Translations under genes and position numbers: made by a program
The notes under the pieces: generated by a model
Databases searched by the model: none
What the model saw: only the letters and a program-made list of their open reading frames with translations
Told to the model about the DNA's origin: nothing
DNA from: Struthio camelus
Lineage: Eukaryota; Chordata; Aves; Struthioniformes; Struthionidae
Length of the DNA: 64,000 bases
Reading direction: 5' to 3'
Assembly: GCF_040807025.1 (NCBI RefSeq)
Contig: NC_090942.1
Span: forward strand, 78,225,987 to 78,289,986
Part shown: in pieces, positions 11,010 to 22,289 of the stretch
Layout: every line of letters begins with the position of its first letter
Numbering within the stretch: the first letter of the stretch is position 1

Positions 11010-14000
11010 CTGGATTTAAAACAGAATTATGAGAGTACATTAAAATATAGGACAGAAAAAGAAGTAGCATGGCTGACAACAGCAACAAGAGAGACAAAAA
11101 CTGATTTCTTGACATGAAGCCTAATTTGATGATAAAAAACGTTGACTATGACAATATTCCAGCACAACCACAGAAATTTTGGACTCCTTTCATCTGGTCA
11201 CTGCTAATCAACTAGAGCTATCTCCTATGTTGGTGCTTTCAAATATGCAGTTTAGAGTAAGTAACTCATTTACCAAATAACAGAGAATTATCTCTCAAAG
11301 GGTTTTTGGCTATTACCTGAACGTTATGGACATTTAAAAAATGCACCTTTTTAGTTAAAAAAAAAACTGCTATTTTAACTGAACAGTTAAGTTGCTCAGA
11401 TGTTTATTATAGACTGTTGCAGGAGAAAAATCCATGTACCAGACACCAGCTCATTACACTAATTACTTTGTTTTACGAAGACCTATTAGTAATTTTCCTC
11501 ACCAGGAAATTTGAGGCAAACTACTCAGTAAGTATAAACAGAAAAGCTAACAGGGAAAATAATTGGACAGAGACAGTATTGCACAGCATATGCAATGGTT
11601 TTCTAAGTGTGGCTCAGTGGTGACCCACTAGGCAATGTTAAGTGGCCTGCATCTTCTCCATGCACCCATACAACTTGAACAGCGCTTACAATTACAAATA
11701 CCATTATGTGAACTCTTGCTAGAAATTCTGAGAATTGACACTGCTCTGCGCGTCAAAAGTTTGGGAGCTGCTGCTCTTTAGCATATTCAGATATGCTGAG
11801 GCGTTTGTACTTGCCTGTTTGGAATGCATCTTAAGGGCTAATAGAATAAGAGGATCTAGCTGACGGTCCTATCATCCATTCTCTTACATACTGTTTTATG
11901 GTCATTAGTCATACAAATACTTTCAGATATTTTCAGTGTTACGCATTGGATCCCAAGGTAATTCTACTGTATTTATGTAGTTAACCCAATCTGACACTTC
12001 AAAGGAAATGCTTTAAAAGTCTGAGGCCCTATTTTCCTTTTCATAAATGTAATTTGAAACCAGAAATTTGGTTCCCCCTCAGAATGAATGACAGAGAGTG
12101 AAATATTTGTTTCTTTCTGATACACACCAATCAGTTACATCTAGTTCCTGCTATTCAGTTACTATAGTACAGAAGGTAAATGTTAGTGCAGCACATTCTC
12201 TGATGTCTACAGCATTTTAAAAATCCAGCATGTTATATACAAATAACAAAAGCCATACAGGAAGTTCAGTAAATTCCCTGTAAGGAAGATGAAAAGTAAA
12301 AATAAAGCAGAGCCAGCACAGCTGAGTAAAAACAGTGGGACAAGAGAAAGCCCACTAGTAAAAATGCAGCACAGTACAGCAGAGCCCTTCCTTCCCCCCG
12401 CCGCCACGCCCCAAAACAAACAGCACATCACACACCTCAAGAGTCTAAAGTTTCCATTGCTTAGCTCAGTGCTTTGAGCTACTCTTAGGAAGAAAAACAA
12501 GCAAACAAACTCTTTCTGAGAACTTGAATAGTCTTATTTTCATGTTATCAAACAGAAATTAAGTAGATCTGAGTAGACCACCCCCACTACTTAGCAAGCA
12601 GCAAGTTAAGCTGTACTGGGTACCATCCCTGGGCACTGCAACTTCATTCTCTACACAGTCAAATTATTAAAACAATCTCTGGTTAGGTTTTGACCCAAAC
12701 CATAGCTTGCATCAAGTAGCTTCTTGGGCACATTTTAGGATTTAACTTGGCCAGGAACGATTCCCAACAGGCAGTTTGTATTCAGCCAGCCTCTTAAAAG
12801 GATTTTATAAAAGGATGAGAAACTTTATCAGTCTAGACGTGGACTACTCCATGCCAATTCTCCTCAGCGCCAAGAAACACTCAAAAGCACACTTAATTTA
12901 GTAGCATAGCTCATCTACAGCAGTAACCCCTGGCAGAAGCCCTAACTCCGTAGCCATCTATTAAAAGAAATTAACCTCCAAGAATCCTTTCTCCACCATT
13001 CAGGTGGAAAATAACTTTTTCCTCTTCATCTGATACATGAGTAAGTGTCATCATTACTACGATCACTTGGCTGATGCACTTGCTATTGCACCCAAGCAAG
13101 TTTGGCTGCCTGGAAACTGTAAACAAGGAGGGTCCATTTCCCCAGGCCAGGAAAGCTCAGATTGCTATGCTAAATGAAAGCATAGTTCTGGCTGCAAGAT
13201 CTAACCTTTCCTAAATCTGAGCAGACAGTAAGAGTATTTGAAACAAACAAATGCAAGCCTACTTTGCCATTTCCTTTCTGAGCATCACCACACTATCTCA
13301 GATATTGGGGTTTCAACAATAAACAGATTATGCCAGCTATCTGTATCATGCCCAAGCCAGAGAGAAATTCAGACTCTTCAGCACTACTCTGCCCTATTTA
13401 CTGTTTCCTCAGACATCCTCATGGGTTTAAAATCAATTTATTAGCAAAAGGACCACTCAAACAGCAAAGGCAGCAACAGCCATGTGACTTGGTACTTTGG
13501 CTAGAATTAAAAAAAAAATTAAGTAGAAACACAGCCTACTGCTAATGAGGTCATTAGCAAAACTCTCTTTGACTTTACAAAGTCTGGAGGGTGTTTTTTT
13601 AGATTCTTAGACATTTTCTGGTGGAATTATACATCCGTGTCCACCCCTGTCTGAAAACAGGCTTGCCTTTCTTAGTTGTCTTTCACAGACTCTTCAGAAA
13701 CAGTCCATGGACCTTATGGTTGTAGGGAGTCCATGTACTGAAAGTCAAAGATTACTACACAGAACTTTAAAGTTTTATCAGATACTGAGCTTGGATCTCT
13801 TCTCATTTAGACCACCTTCACACCAGCAAAATATCAATGCATAAATCAGGAATAACGCAGCTACACTAAATAGCTCCTGATTTATATGTTACATAGAATT
13901 CACACTGACACATACAAATATAAGCAGTGGATCTGATTTATGACCTCTTAAGCATGCTCCTACTAGTCTTAGCGCAAGATCCTCAGCTACCATAAGTCAG

Positions 14001-16328
14001 AATAGCTCTGCTTGCTTTCCTATCTTCAATAAAATTATAGTATTTACAGCCACTGAGGGGTTTGGCCCTCATTTCTTCTCATTTCAATAATTTAACCGAT
14101 AAAAGCTTCAAGTGTCTATACACGAAGTTCCTGCATCGGAGCCATGTTTGAATATAGTTGTAAGATGGATGGGTCTTACAGAAGGATAAAAATGTATTTC
14201 TGGCCAGTCTGGATAGAAACATAGAAGACATTTTACTACTAACAGGATAATGAGGAAATATTATTTCAGACAAACTGTTTCAGCCAAACCAGAGGAACCA
14301 CGTCCTTTCCTTTTCTAACAACGATAAATGAAGCTCTGCTTCCTTCTTTTTCATATTTATTTCTGTAACTTTCCGTATTTTGTATTGTGCTTGGCAAGGC
14401 AGATAACAAGTCTCATCTTCATTTTCTCTTAACTTTTTTTTTTTTTTTTTAAAAGCCTAACATATTCTGTTTTATAGAACTTAAAAGAAAAGGATAGCTG
14501 CAACCTTACCTTTTAATGTTTTATTTGCTTGAAAGAGTGCCTAGCCTCTGTAATTGTAAGAGAGCAATTAAGGTTATGAGTTCTCCTGTGCATATCAAGA
14601 GTGAATAGTTAGTGGCTTTAGCACAATTTTTTGTTCTCATCGTGGGGTTACATCAAATGACTGGCAGCAGAGCCACACTCGAGTACAAGCTGCTGGGTGA
14701 TCTGAAATGGGCTACCCAGAGGCTTCTACAGCAAGTCACCCTGGCATCCAAATGGTGGGTGAAGCAGAGACTTCTTGGGGACTCACTGTTATCTCTCCCC
14801 TAACAAGTGTTCTTGCAGCTTCCTGTCTCTGGGGTACATGGCATCTCTTTGCCTGTGCTTTTTAGCTATATGAAAGACTTCGGTACACAAATCATAGGCT
14901 ATCACAGGCTATCCTGTCTTCATATTACCTTACTTTTTCCCTTTTCTCCCTAACTGCAATTCTGAAATCTTTAATTAATGTATTCCCAGTCTGCAGCTGC
15001 TACTCTTCCCTATTCTCTTTCCATGGCTGGGGGAGGGGGGAGAGGAAGGTTGATTCTAGAAATCTTGTCTATGCAGAGCCAGTGTTTGTCCTGCTTGTGG
15101 GCTGAATAAAGAAGTCTTCTCCTCATTTTGTATAGCCTCATGTAAACCAGGGAAAACAGTAGTGGCACTTGCTCTGTGGGAAAAGCAAAATAGTAGCAAA
15201 TAAACATGAAAGCCTCTCTAGAAAGAGTGATGGATTGCTTCAACACTGTATCCTCTCCCTCATGTAGGTTCAGCCTACGGGACATGCTAACGCAGAGCTT
15301 TTCAGATTCTGGCACACGTATCACTTATGCAGACAAATTACCTCCAAGTGCTCTGCCCCTTAGAAGGTCTAATGTTATCCAAGTGGCTTAACCTCCTCAC
15401 TTGTGCCTATGTATATCAAAGAAGGCAGCAAAGCTGGAAACATACCTCCTACTGATCAGGCAGAGGACCTGGCACCTTTTAGTTTTGCAGTCAGTGGTGA
15501 TAACCTTCTCACTGCAGCTGGTGATGGTTCTTGAGCAAATATGGATATTTCCGCTCCAAAATTCAATTCTGATGAGTAATATAAAAGACTGAAACAATCT
15601 ACAGGATGTATACTTTGTTTAGTTAAGAGAGTTTTATATATCATGAGCTCAGAGACTATATAATTTAGTATTCCAAAAGGAGACATTCCCAAAAGGTTAA
15701 ATCCAACTTGCAACATTTTGAAAAAGGGGAGTTCAAGACATTCAAAAGCACACAGGCCTCCCCCTATACTGCCCTGTACTTTGCCAATGTGAACAGGTCA
15801 TTTTGGCTCTCAGGACATGCTCTAGGATGAAATACAGTAAGAGCCTATTAGCCCATCTAGGTCTCGGACTATGCAACTTCTCTTTTCCAGGTACTTCAGA
15901 GGAAAGTGAAAGAAGCCCTTTGGTCAAAGGGAACTGTGAAATAACTTACACATAAAAAGTTTTCTTCCCAATCGGTGGAAATTAGAGAAGGCCTTCCCCC
16001 TGAGGGCAGGATCGTTTCTTCCCTCACTCTCCGTCAAACGAATCAGCGGGGGCCTCGCTGCCTTTCCCGCAGCCCTACCCTCACCCACGGCCTCACCGCT
16101 GACAGCGACCGGGCTCGCGGCCACCTTGCCCTCCGCCCCTCCCCCACCCCGGCCGGGCAACCGCCGCCCACAGCGGCCGCGCGGACACCCTCCCCGCCGA
16201 GCCACCGCAACGGGCACCTCGGAGCGGCCCCTGCGCCCGGGCCGGCCCCGCTATTCTCCTCAGCGGCCCTACACCCAACTAAGGCAGGCGGGACTGCTCC
16301 CTTCTCCCCTCCCGCGGCCCCCCGTTAC
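11010..16328 (-). other. EFCAB6: EFCAB6 intron 1
   Basis: Spacer between the inferred non-coding exon and the start-codon exon. It holds a hAT-like relic at about 11593-11773, a 17-nt T-run at 14434-14450 and the GC-rich shore of the CpG island from about 16,000. No exon was recognised, but an additional 5' non-coding exon cannot be excluded. Confidence 0.5.
11593..11773. mobile_element. hAT-Charlie-like non-autonomous DNA transposon relic
   Basis: The left end CAATGGTTTTCTAA and the right end AAAGTTTGGGAGCTGCTG (reverse complement CAGCAGCTCCCAAACTTT) resemble inverted hAT-Charlie termini of the type CAGTGGTTCTCAAACTTT. The interior has the 'tgtggctcagtggtgaccca' character of small Charlie elements. 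AGCATATG precedes the left end and AGCATATT follows the right end after six extra bases, possibly a decayed 8-bp target duplication. Old and internally deleted, with no transposase. Confidence 0.5.
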
Positions 16329-16430
16329 CTGCCCGCCGCTGGCGGGAGCCCGGGGCGAGGGGGGAAGGGTCGGAACAGCCGGGTCGCCAGGTGCCGGGCC
16401 CCTTTCGCGCTGCACCGAACTTCTCCTGTT
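16329..16430 (-). other. EFCAB6: EFCAB6 exon 1, 5' non-coding (inferred)
   Basis: Inferred, not proven. On the minus strand a good splice donor, GGGCAG|GTAACG, ends an exon at 16329 inside the CpG island. Exon 2 (from 11009) begins with a clear acceptor and carries the start codon, so a 5' non-coding exon is needed and this is the best candidate. The transcription start is not visible. The X-box at 16442-16455 and the inverted CCAAT box at 16473-16477 sit just upstream, so a start between about 16390 and 16440 is likely. The upper boundary given is an estimate. Confidence 0.5.
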
Positions 16431-16441
16431 GCCGGGACGCT

Positions 16442-16455
16442 GTTGCCGTAGTAAC
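16442..16455 (+). promoter_or_regulatory. RFX X-box
   Basis: GTTGCC-GT-AGTAAC is an exact fit to the RFX X-box consensus GTNRCC-N(0-3)-RGYAAC with the usual 2-nt spacer. Further half-sites lie at 16428-16433 (GTTGCC) and 16500-16505 (GGCAAC). RFX factors drive ciliary genes, and EFCAB6 is an axonemal protein, so this fits the downstream gene. It lies about 113 bp above the exon 1 donor. Confidence 0.7.
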
Positions 16456-16472
16456 AACGGCGCTCGCTCCTG

Positions 16473-16477
16473 ATTGG
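16473..16477 (-). promoter_or_regulatory. CCAAT box (NF-Y type)
   Basis: ATTGG on the plus strand reads CCAAT on the minus strand, within GGCCAATCAGG, a good NF-Y context. It lies 18 bp from the X-box. A second inverted CCAAT occurs at 16522-16526. The spacing suits a minus-strand start near 16,400. Confidence 0.6.
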
Positions 16478-16634
16478 CCAGAAGCGGCCCCGCTCGCATG
16501 GCAACAGCAAGGCAGGCCCGTATTGGGCCCGGCCCACGAGGGCAGGGCGCTGCTGTGCTGTGGCTCCCCGGCGGCCGTTAACGTCTCCCGCCCACCTCGC
16601 GCGGTGCGGCGGGGGAGGGGGCGAGGGGGCTGCC

Positions 16635-16650
16635 CGCGGCTGCAGCCGCG
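16635..16650. repeat. Perfect 16-bp GC palindrome
   Basis: CGCGGCTGCAGCCGCG is its own reverse complement. It sits inside the CpG island beside G-runs at 16611-16629 and 16655-16661. Confidence 0.7.
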
Positions 16651-16722
16651 CCGCGGGGGGGAGGCCGGGGTCCCACCTGCCTGGGCCGCGCTTCCCCCGT
16701 GCGCGGCCCCGCGGGAGGGCCT

Positions 16723-16737
16723 GGAAACTTCTGGAAA
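16723..16737 (+). promoter_or_regulatory. Heat-shock element (three perfect units)
   Basis: GGAAACTTCTGGAAA matches nGAAnnTTCnnGAAn exactly: GAA at 16724-16726, TTC at 16729-16731, GAA at 16734-16736. A further TTCGAA follows at 16741-16746. It lies near the upstream edge of the EFCAB6 CpG island, about 270 bp from the X-box. HSF binding is inferred from the motif only. Confidence 0.55.
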
Positions 16738-17679
16738 GGCTTCGAAGAGGAAAGTTTTCCGCCAGTGCGGCTGTGGTGGCCGTTTCAGTGCAAAGTTGGG
16801 CCTTTTCAGGTTTGATCCTGTGTAGAGTATATGTGTTTATCATGGGATGGCAACCCAGGTAAAGCATTGGAAAGCTGTTTTTTGTCTTGGCTTAGGCTCT
16901 TATTCTTGTTAATTCCAAAAGGAGTTTAAAAACTTTTAGCAGCCTGACATGAAAACTGAGCTCTGTTTTCCATGGCAAGGCCATGGAAAATATGCTTTGG
17001 TGTATTTTTTTTTTAATAAATTGTGTCAGATATGTTGAAAACTATATTGTAGCCATTGTCTGTGAGAAATACAGCCTCTTGCAGAGTCCAGATGCTGTGG
17101 CCACATGTAAGCGATTAGTGGATAATGCTTTTCATTTTCAAAAGTTCATGAAAAAACTTCAGTTTTTCAGTAGTTCCTGTTGTAGACTAAGTCCCTGCAG
17201 GGCAGTTTAGAGCTTTGATCCCACAAATGTTTGTATATCTAATTTACCTTTCATAGGTACTTCCTCTGAATTCAGTGGCAGTACTCTTGCAGATGATGTA
17301 ACTTGAGGAGAAGTAGGTAAGAGTGCAGAAACATAATGACTGTACACAACATCATAGTTATCAATAGTTTTTTAAATGAATGCTTCATCTCGAAGACTTT
17401 GTTCAAATAGCTTCAGACTACTGAGTAAAGGAAGTGACCGTCTAATCTGCACTTGCAATTTTAAAAACCTAGTGTTTACAACTTTACTTGGCCTGTGTCA
17501 TGCCTTTGTATGTATTCCTTTTCTCTCATGCCGAGTGATGAATACGCAGGCTTCTGTGAGATCTTTAGTAATAAAAACAAATTCAGAAATAGTTTTAGTG
17601 TCTAATCATGCCTGCTTTTACGAATGAGCAATGGACATGTCCAGAAGGGTCTAACAGTTAAGAGAGACCAACTCTGAAG

Positions 17680-17768
17680 TGTGAGTAGCTCACACAGGGT
17701 GGTTAAGGAACTGAACTTGAGGTTTCAAGTTACGGATCTTCCTAGGTGGGTTTAAATCCTACTAACTA
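17680..17768 (+). repeat. tRNA-derived SINE relic or tRNA-Ser-like pseudogene
   Basis: An A-box-like segment (GGGTGGTTAAGG), an anticodon-arm-like stretch (ACTGAACTTGAGGTTTCAAG) and a B-box-like GGGTTTAAATCC occur in tRNA order, with extra bases where a class II variable arm would be. The pattern is closest to tRNA-Ser(UGA). The acceptor stem does not pair and the B box is altered, so it is not a functional tRNA. Confidence 0.35.
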
Positions 17769-20700
17769 TTGGGTAATGGGCTGAGAATCCTGGGGAATGA
17801 AGGTCTCTTACAGCATTTCCACGATTCCCTGTGTCAGTAGGGTTAGAACGGCTTTTCTTTGGGTTTTTCAACACCAAAAGAAATTAAGGTGCAAAAGTTA
17901 AAAAAAAAAAAAAAAAAAAGTTACATAAATAACCTGGAAAAAGATAAAATCTGCAGTGGTGCAGGTGCAGGCTTTGAGCAGGGAATATGCATCATCATCT
18001 GTGCTACCTATGATAACCTTCTGTATATTTGTTAAGCACCAGCCGTGTGCGTGTGATGTGTAGGCAAAAGTATAATATTGTCTTCCCTGTGGAGCTTGAA
18101 ATCTAAACTTTTTGCTTAGTTCTTATTTTGCTCTAATTGGCTCACTCATGCTGAGTTCTTAGTTCTCACATATTTTATGGCTAGCTCTTTTCCAAAGCTG
18201 TAAGAGAACAGATGTAAGACCTGTGAGGGCTGAAGTCTTAGCAATGCTGTTATACCAGCTGTGTAACTGTTATCTTTGTGTAAGGATTAAATTGTCATCT
18301 TATGTTCAGTGCTGGCAAAAGCTGGGTATGTGACAGAGATGGTGACAGCGGATTTAATGTCTGAGTGGCAGTTACTTTGAATATCACTCATGTGCCACAC
18401 ATCAGACAAGTCAGCATGTTAGTGGTAGCGATTGGAATCAGTCTGAGTAGTCAGCTGCCATTACATTACCATTCTTTCTGCATCTTGCATGCTGTCACAC
18501 AGCATGTCTTACTGCAGCATTCCTGCCTACAAAACAACTTCCTCTCCAAAAGTGGGTTTTAGCTAATTCATTCCATGTGACAACATGGATCTGTCTCCCC
18601 TTCTTGCTGAAGGACATGATTCCAATCTTTATCAGCCATCTTTCACAGGTGGAATTCAGTCCTTATGTGAAATTTCCTGTTCCTGAGGAGAGACTGTATT
18701 TGGCTGACCATAGAGCTCTTTCAGAAGAGCTCTGACAATTATTTGGGGAGACATTACAAGTTATCACCTCTAAGGCAGGGGGGGCAGCAAAGGAGGACAT
18801 GCTGTGGCTCCTCACAACTGTAGTTCACAAATCAGCCTGTTATCTGAAACCACCATCCATTTCAGTTTAAGTTAATATGTCAGGCTGTAAATTACAGCAG
18901 CTGAGCAGCCAGCACACATTTGCTTCCGCTGTCTCTCCTCCATGGTGGCCTTTTCTGGCAAAGAAGCAGAGTGGACAGCTGGAGGTGGTAGCTTCTAAAG
19001 CTACTCCAGCATGCATTGCCAGAGCTTGTCATCTGCGCGCAGTGAGAACTCCAGCAAAAGTTGTTGCATGGCTTTACAATTTCCTCATTGATGAAGTAGC
19101 ACAGTCCAGAAAAATGATACTGGCACAGCTCAGGTTAATGAGGGAACATCATTTAGGTTCTTGCATTAGCAGGGAACCTCAAGGCTTCTCCCCTCGTCTC
19201 TATGCTATTGGTATAAACAACTTCACTACCTCTGAAAACAGTTTCTGGTAAGGAGTCCTACCCTGCTAAGAGACATGTCAGGGTCGCAAAGTACAGAAAA
19301 CAGCCATGCATTTTTGTGAACTTTTTTAGCATTATTTTTTAAAGACCACACAGCTCAAATGTTTTCAGAAGGACTCTGGATGTTATAGGCACCTAAGATT
19401 CAAGCCTGAGATCTGGAAAGAGGCTTGTTTCCAGTCTGTCTGCAGAATTTGCCCTTGCGCTCCCATTTTTTTGAGGGATGATTTACATGCAGGTAGACTA
19501 GGACAAACAGTGGGGTTAGTATTGTTGACTTCCTTGCCGCCCCCTGAAGACAAAATAGCTATTTTTATTAAAGTATGACTCAGCGCTTGAGGTCTAAACC
19601 CCATTACGTTGAAAGCTGTAAGTTTTAAAGGAAGGTGTTTATTTTTGCAGGCTCCCTCTACGTTATCAGAATAAAACAGGATTATTGGTTGCAATTATTT
19701 CTGCCTGATCTGTGCCTTCTGTACTATGTCCAGTAACAGAAATAGTCATCTGCATACGTTTTATGATTCAAACACTAGAGGACACCAGTCTGCAGATCTT
19801 GTGCTAAAGAAATCAAATGGATTACTTAGTGATCACACCCGTAGTTGAGAAGGGCACAGTGTGATTACTTATCGTTTCTATTCTTGGTCTTGTTGTTGTT
19901 GTTGTTGTTATTGTTCTAGTATTATTTGATTTAGCTGAATCTCTGTTTAGCCTTCTTACTCTGATTGGAGAGGCAAATGCTGTTACTTAATCCTCCTTCT
20001 AAACCTTTGCTTGTAACTACTAAGTGGAGCTATTTATAACCCAGGCAAGACTGAATGGCCTGTGATAATGGTGACTCAGGCCTGTAAGTCTTTATAATTA
20101 GAGTCAGAAGTAGTGGTGCCATGTCATGCTTTTATGCTTACACAAAAGGGCTGAGAATCTTTAATGATTGCGCATTAGCTTCCTTGTTTTTCCTCTTTAC
20201 TTCCAAACTTAAATGCAATGGACACTTAAACCTTTCACATACCAGGCAGTGTAAAAATCTCTTATCTAGAATTAATTCCCACTCAGTTTCCTCATGTTAA
20301 CACTTCAGAGGGCCCAGGCTGAAGCAAGCAACTTACTGCTGCTGGTATTTTAAGCGCCCCACTCGCTGGACGTGCAAAGGTAGATAGCCTGGAGCGTGAG
20401 CCTCAGCTGGGCCACAGCAGTGCTCATCACAGCCCTAAGGCTCTCTGGGGCTTCTCCAGCCCCTGGCACTACTTCTGAACAGCCTCAGAATGACTCTTAT
20501 TTCATAGCTCCCAGTGATGATGGGGGATAGAAATGAGACCTCCATCTCCTTAAAATTGGCAGCTTGAGAATTATGGCTGAGGTTTTTTGAGTAATGCTCA
20601 ATATGCATCTCCTTAGTGATGGGTTGATCCTGTGAGGTCCTATTAGTGCATGGCTGCTTTGAACTAACGCTGAGGATACTCAGTGCTTTATAGCAAATGG

Positions 20701-22089
20701 GGTTGCCCATTGGTAGTTTGAAATACCACTGCAATGGAGCCATCCAAATCCTCCTCCCGTATCTTGCAGATCCGTATCATTAAATGGGTTCTGAGCTATG
20801 TAATTTAGCTATGATGAATCTCACCAAACTGATTTCCATCTGCTGTTCTAACTTTGTAACAGTTACCTCAGTTGAAGAAACTTAGCAAATTTGAATGCTG
20901 AGGTGAAAAAAATACATTGTTAATTTTCTGATATTTTTCTTTTTCATTTGCACTGTACCTCAAAGTACATGTATAGGGGTGGGTGTGTTTGTATAGAGAG
21001 AGATGCAGATGTACATTCATACCAAGTGCATTTGGGTAATTCCTGAAGGTTGAAATTGTGAAAATATGAAGGAGCTCACCACCTACCGATTTTAATAGAA
21101 ATGCTTTCAAGGATCAGAAGAACTTCAGTGTAGCTTATCTGGGAACAGGCTTTGGCCGAGCTCTCAACTCTTGGGTGAATTTTACCTAATAGCACAGAAG
21201 ACAAGAGAAGCAAGGGGTAGGAAAGAAGAGCTCTAGCTTGAAGACAGCCTTGCTGGTCCTAGAGAGCAGATACCTAGCATGCAGCAACTATGTTGCCTAA
21301 AAAAAGGAGCTCCAGCGTAGCTGTAGATGCACCATACGTGTCACAGAGACCATTACTATCTACAATAAGGAAAAGCTTTTTTGCTTATACTAGCTCTTCC
21401 CCTTCCATCTTGGTGGCTGCTGGCCCTCTGAACAGGCTGTATCTGGTATCAGTATGTGTATACACCTGGTCGTTAAAAACAAGGAGATAGGCTGTGCCTA
21501 GTAATGGAAGTAGGATTCACTGGTGTCTTTAGAAATGCAAGAAGCCTTTTTAGGCAGCTAGTAAGGATGTATTGCTCATGTCCTCAGGATTTAGAGAGAC
21601 AGCAGAGTTTTGGTGATAATGAAGTTTTCCTCTGCCTCTAATCAGCAGGAACTGTTGGGAGATTTTGCCTTTTCCTCTAGCAAGACACTGGAGACATCCT
21701 TTCTCTCTCCTCTTCTTGTTGCTCATTGTAGTTTGTGGGTTTTGGTCTCCTGTATGACACAAACAAGGACTCCTCAGCATGAAGTGGCCGAAGAGGTATA
21801 AGATAATATTCTGTAAAATCTTGAATGGATTGAATAGTGCCTGTCCATCAACAACATAAGGAAAAAAGGGATATCAAAATACACTGTCTGGTGGCAGGAT
21901 CTAAACAAAAACAAACCCCACTTCTTATAGTGTGTATTTAGATGAGGAACTCATTGCTATGGGACGCTGTCAATACTGGGAGAAAAAACCCTGTGAAGGG
22001 CTATGAAACACAAGGATACAAAATCCTATAGCTCCAGCTTCTGGGTGGGAGACAGTACTAAGGCATTATCACTATAGGTTTGCTCTCTA

Positions 22090-22210
22090 TTATACTCTTG
22101 CCTAGTAACTCTTTATGAGCTATTGTCAGGGACAGCTCATTGGGTCAGATGGATCACTGGATTGATTTGATACCATCATTCTTTGGCCCTTCTGCCTTAT
22201 GTTAGGAGGT
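22090..22210 (+). mobile_element. CR1 LINE 3'-end fragment
   Basis: The stretch has the phrasing typical of CR1 3' ends: 'attgtcagggacag', 'gggtcagatggatcact', then 'ggcccttctgcc...ttatgtt'. It is strongly diverged and 5'-truncated with no reading frame left. It lies just beyond the SULT4A1 polyadenylation site, in the opposite orientation to the gene. Confidence 0.55.
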
Positions 22211-22289
22211 GTGTGCAGAAGAGAGGCTTGGTGGCTTGTACAAAGCCTATATGGCCTGTGTAGGAGGTCTATGAAATAAGCAAACCACA

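Larger units (their letters stand above)
16060..16760. promoter_or_regulatory. EFCAB6: CpG island at the 5' end of EFCAB6
   Basis: About 700 bp of very GC-rich, CpG-dense sequence in an otherwise A+T-rich region. It contains the inferred EFCAB6 first exon, an X-box, two inverted CCAAT boxes, GC boxes and a heat-shock element. A good plus-strand donor at 16858/16859 makes divergent transcription possible. Open reading frames in all frames here are composition artefacts. Confidence 0.85.
16760..22286. other. Intergenic spacer between EFCAB6 and SULT4A1
   Basis: About 5.5 kb with no recognisable protein gene. It holds a tRNA-like SINE relic near 17,680, a 20-nt A-run at 17900-17919, a TTG microsatellite at 19890-19915 and a CR1 3' tail near 22,090-22,210. 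The longest frame (18877-19251, plus, 124 codons) has no motif I recognise and no flanking splice evidence. Confidence 0.6.

Noticed and set aside
15924-16867. Several long open frames on both strands (76-180 codons)
   Set aside because: They lie in a CpG island where stop codons are rare. They are Pro/Arg/Gly/Ala-rich, overlap each other in all frames and show no family motif.
17680-17768. Possible functional tRNA-Ser
   Set aside because: No paired acceptor stem, altered B box and extra bases in the D arm. It is a SINE head or pseudogene at best.
18877-19251. 124-codon plus-strand ORF in the intergenic spacer
   Set aside because: No recognisable domain, no splice signals that would join it to anything, and ordinary intergenic composition. 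A homology search could overturn this.
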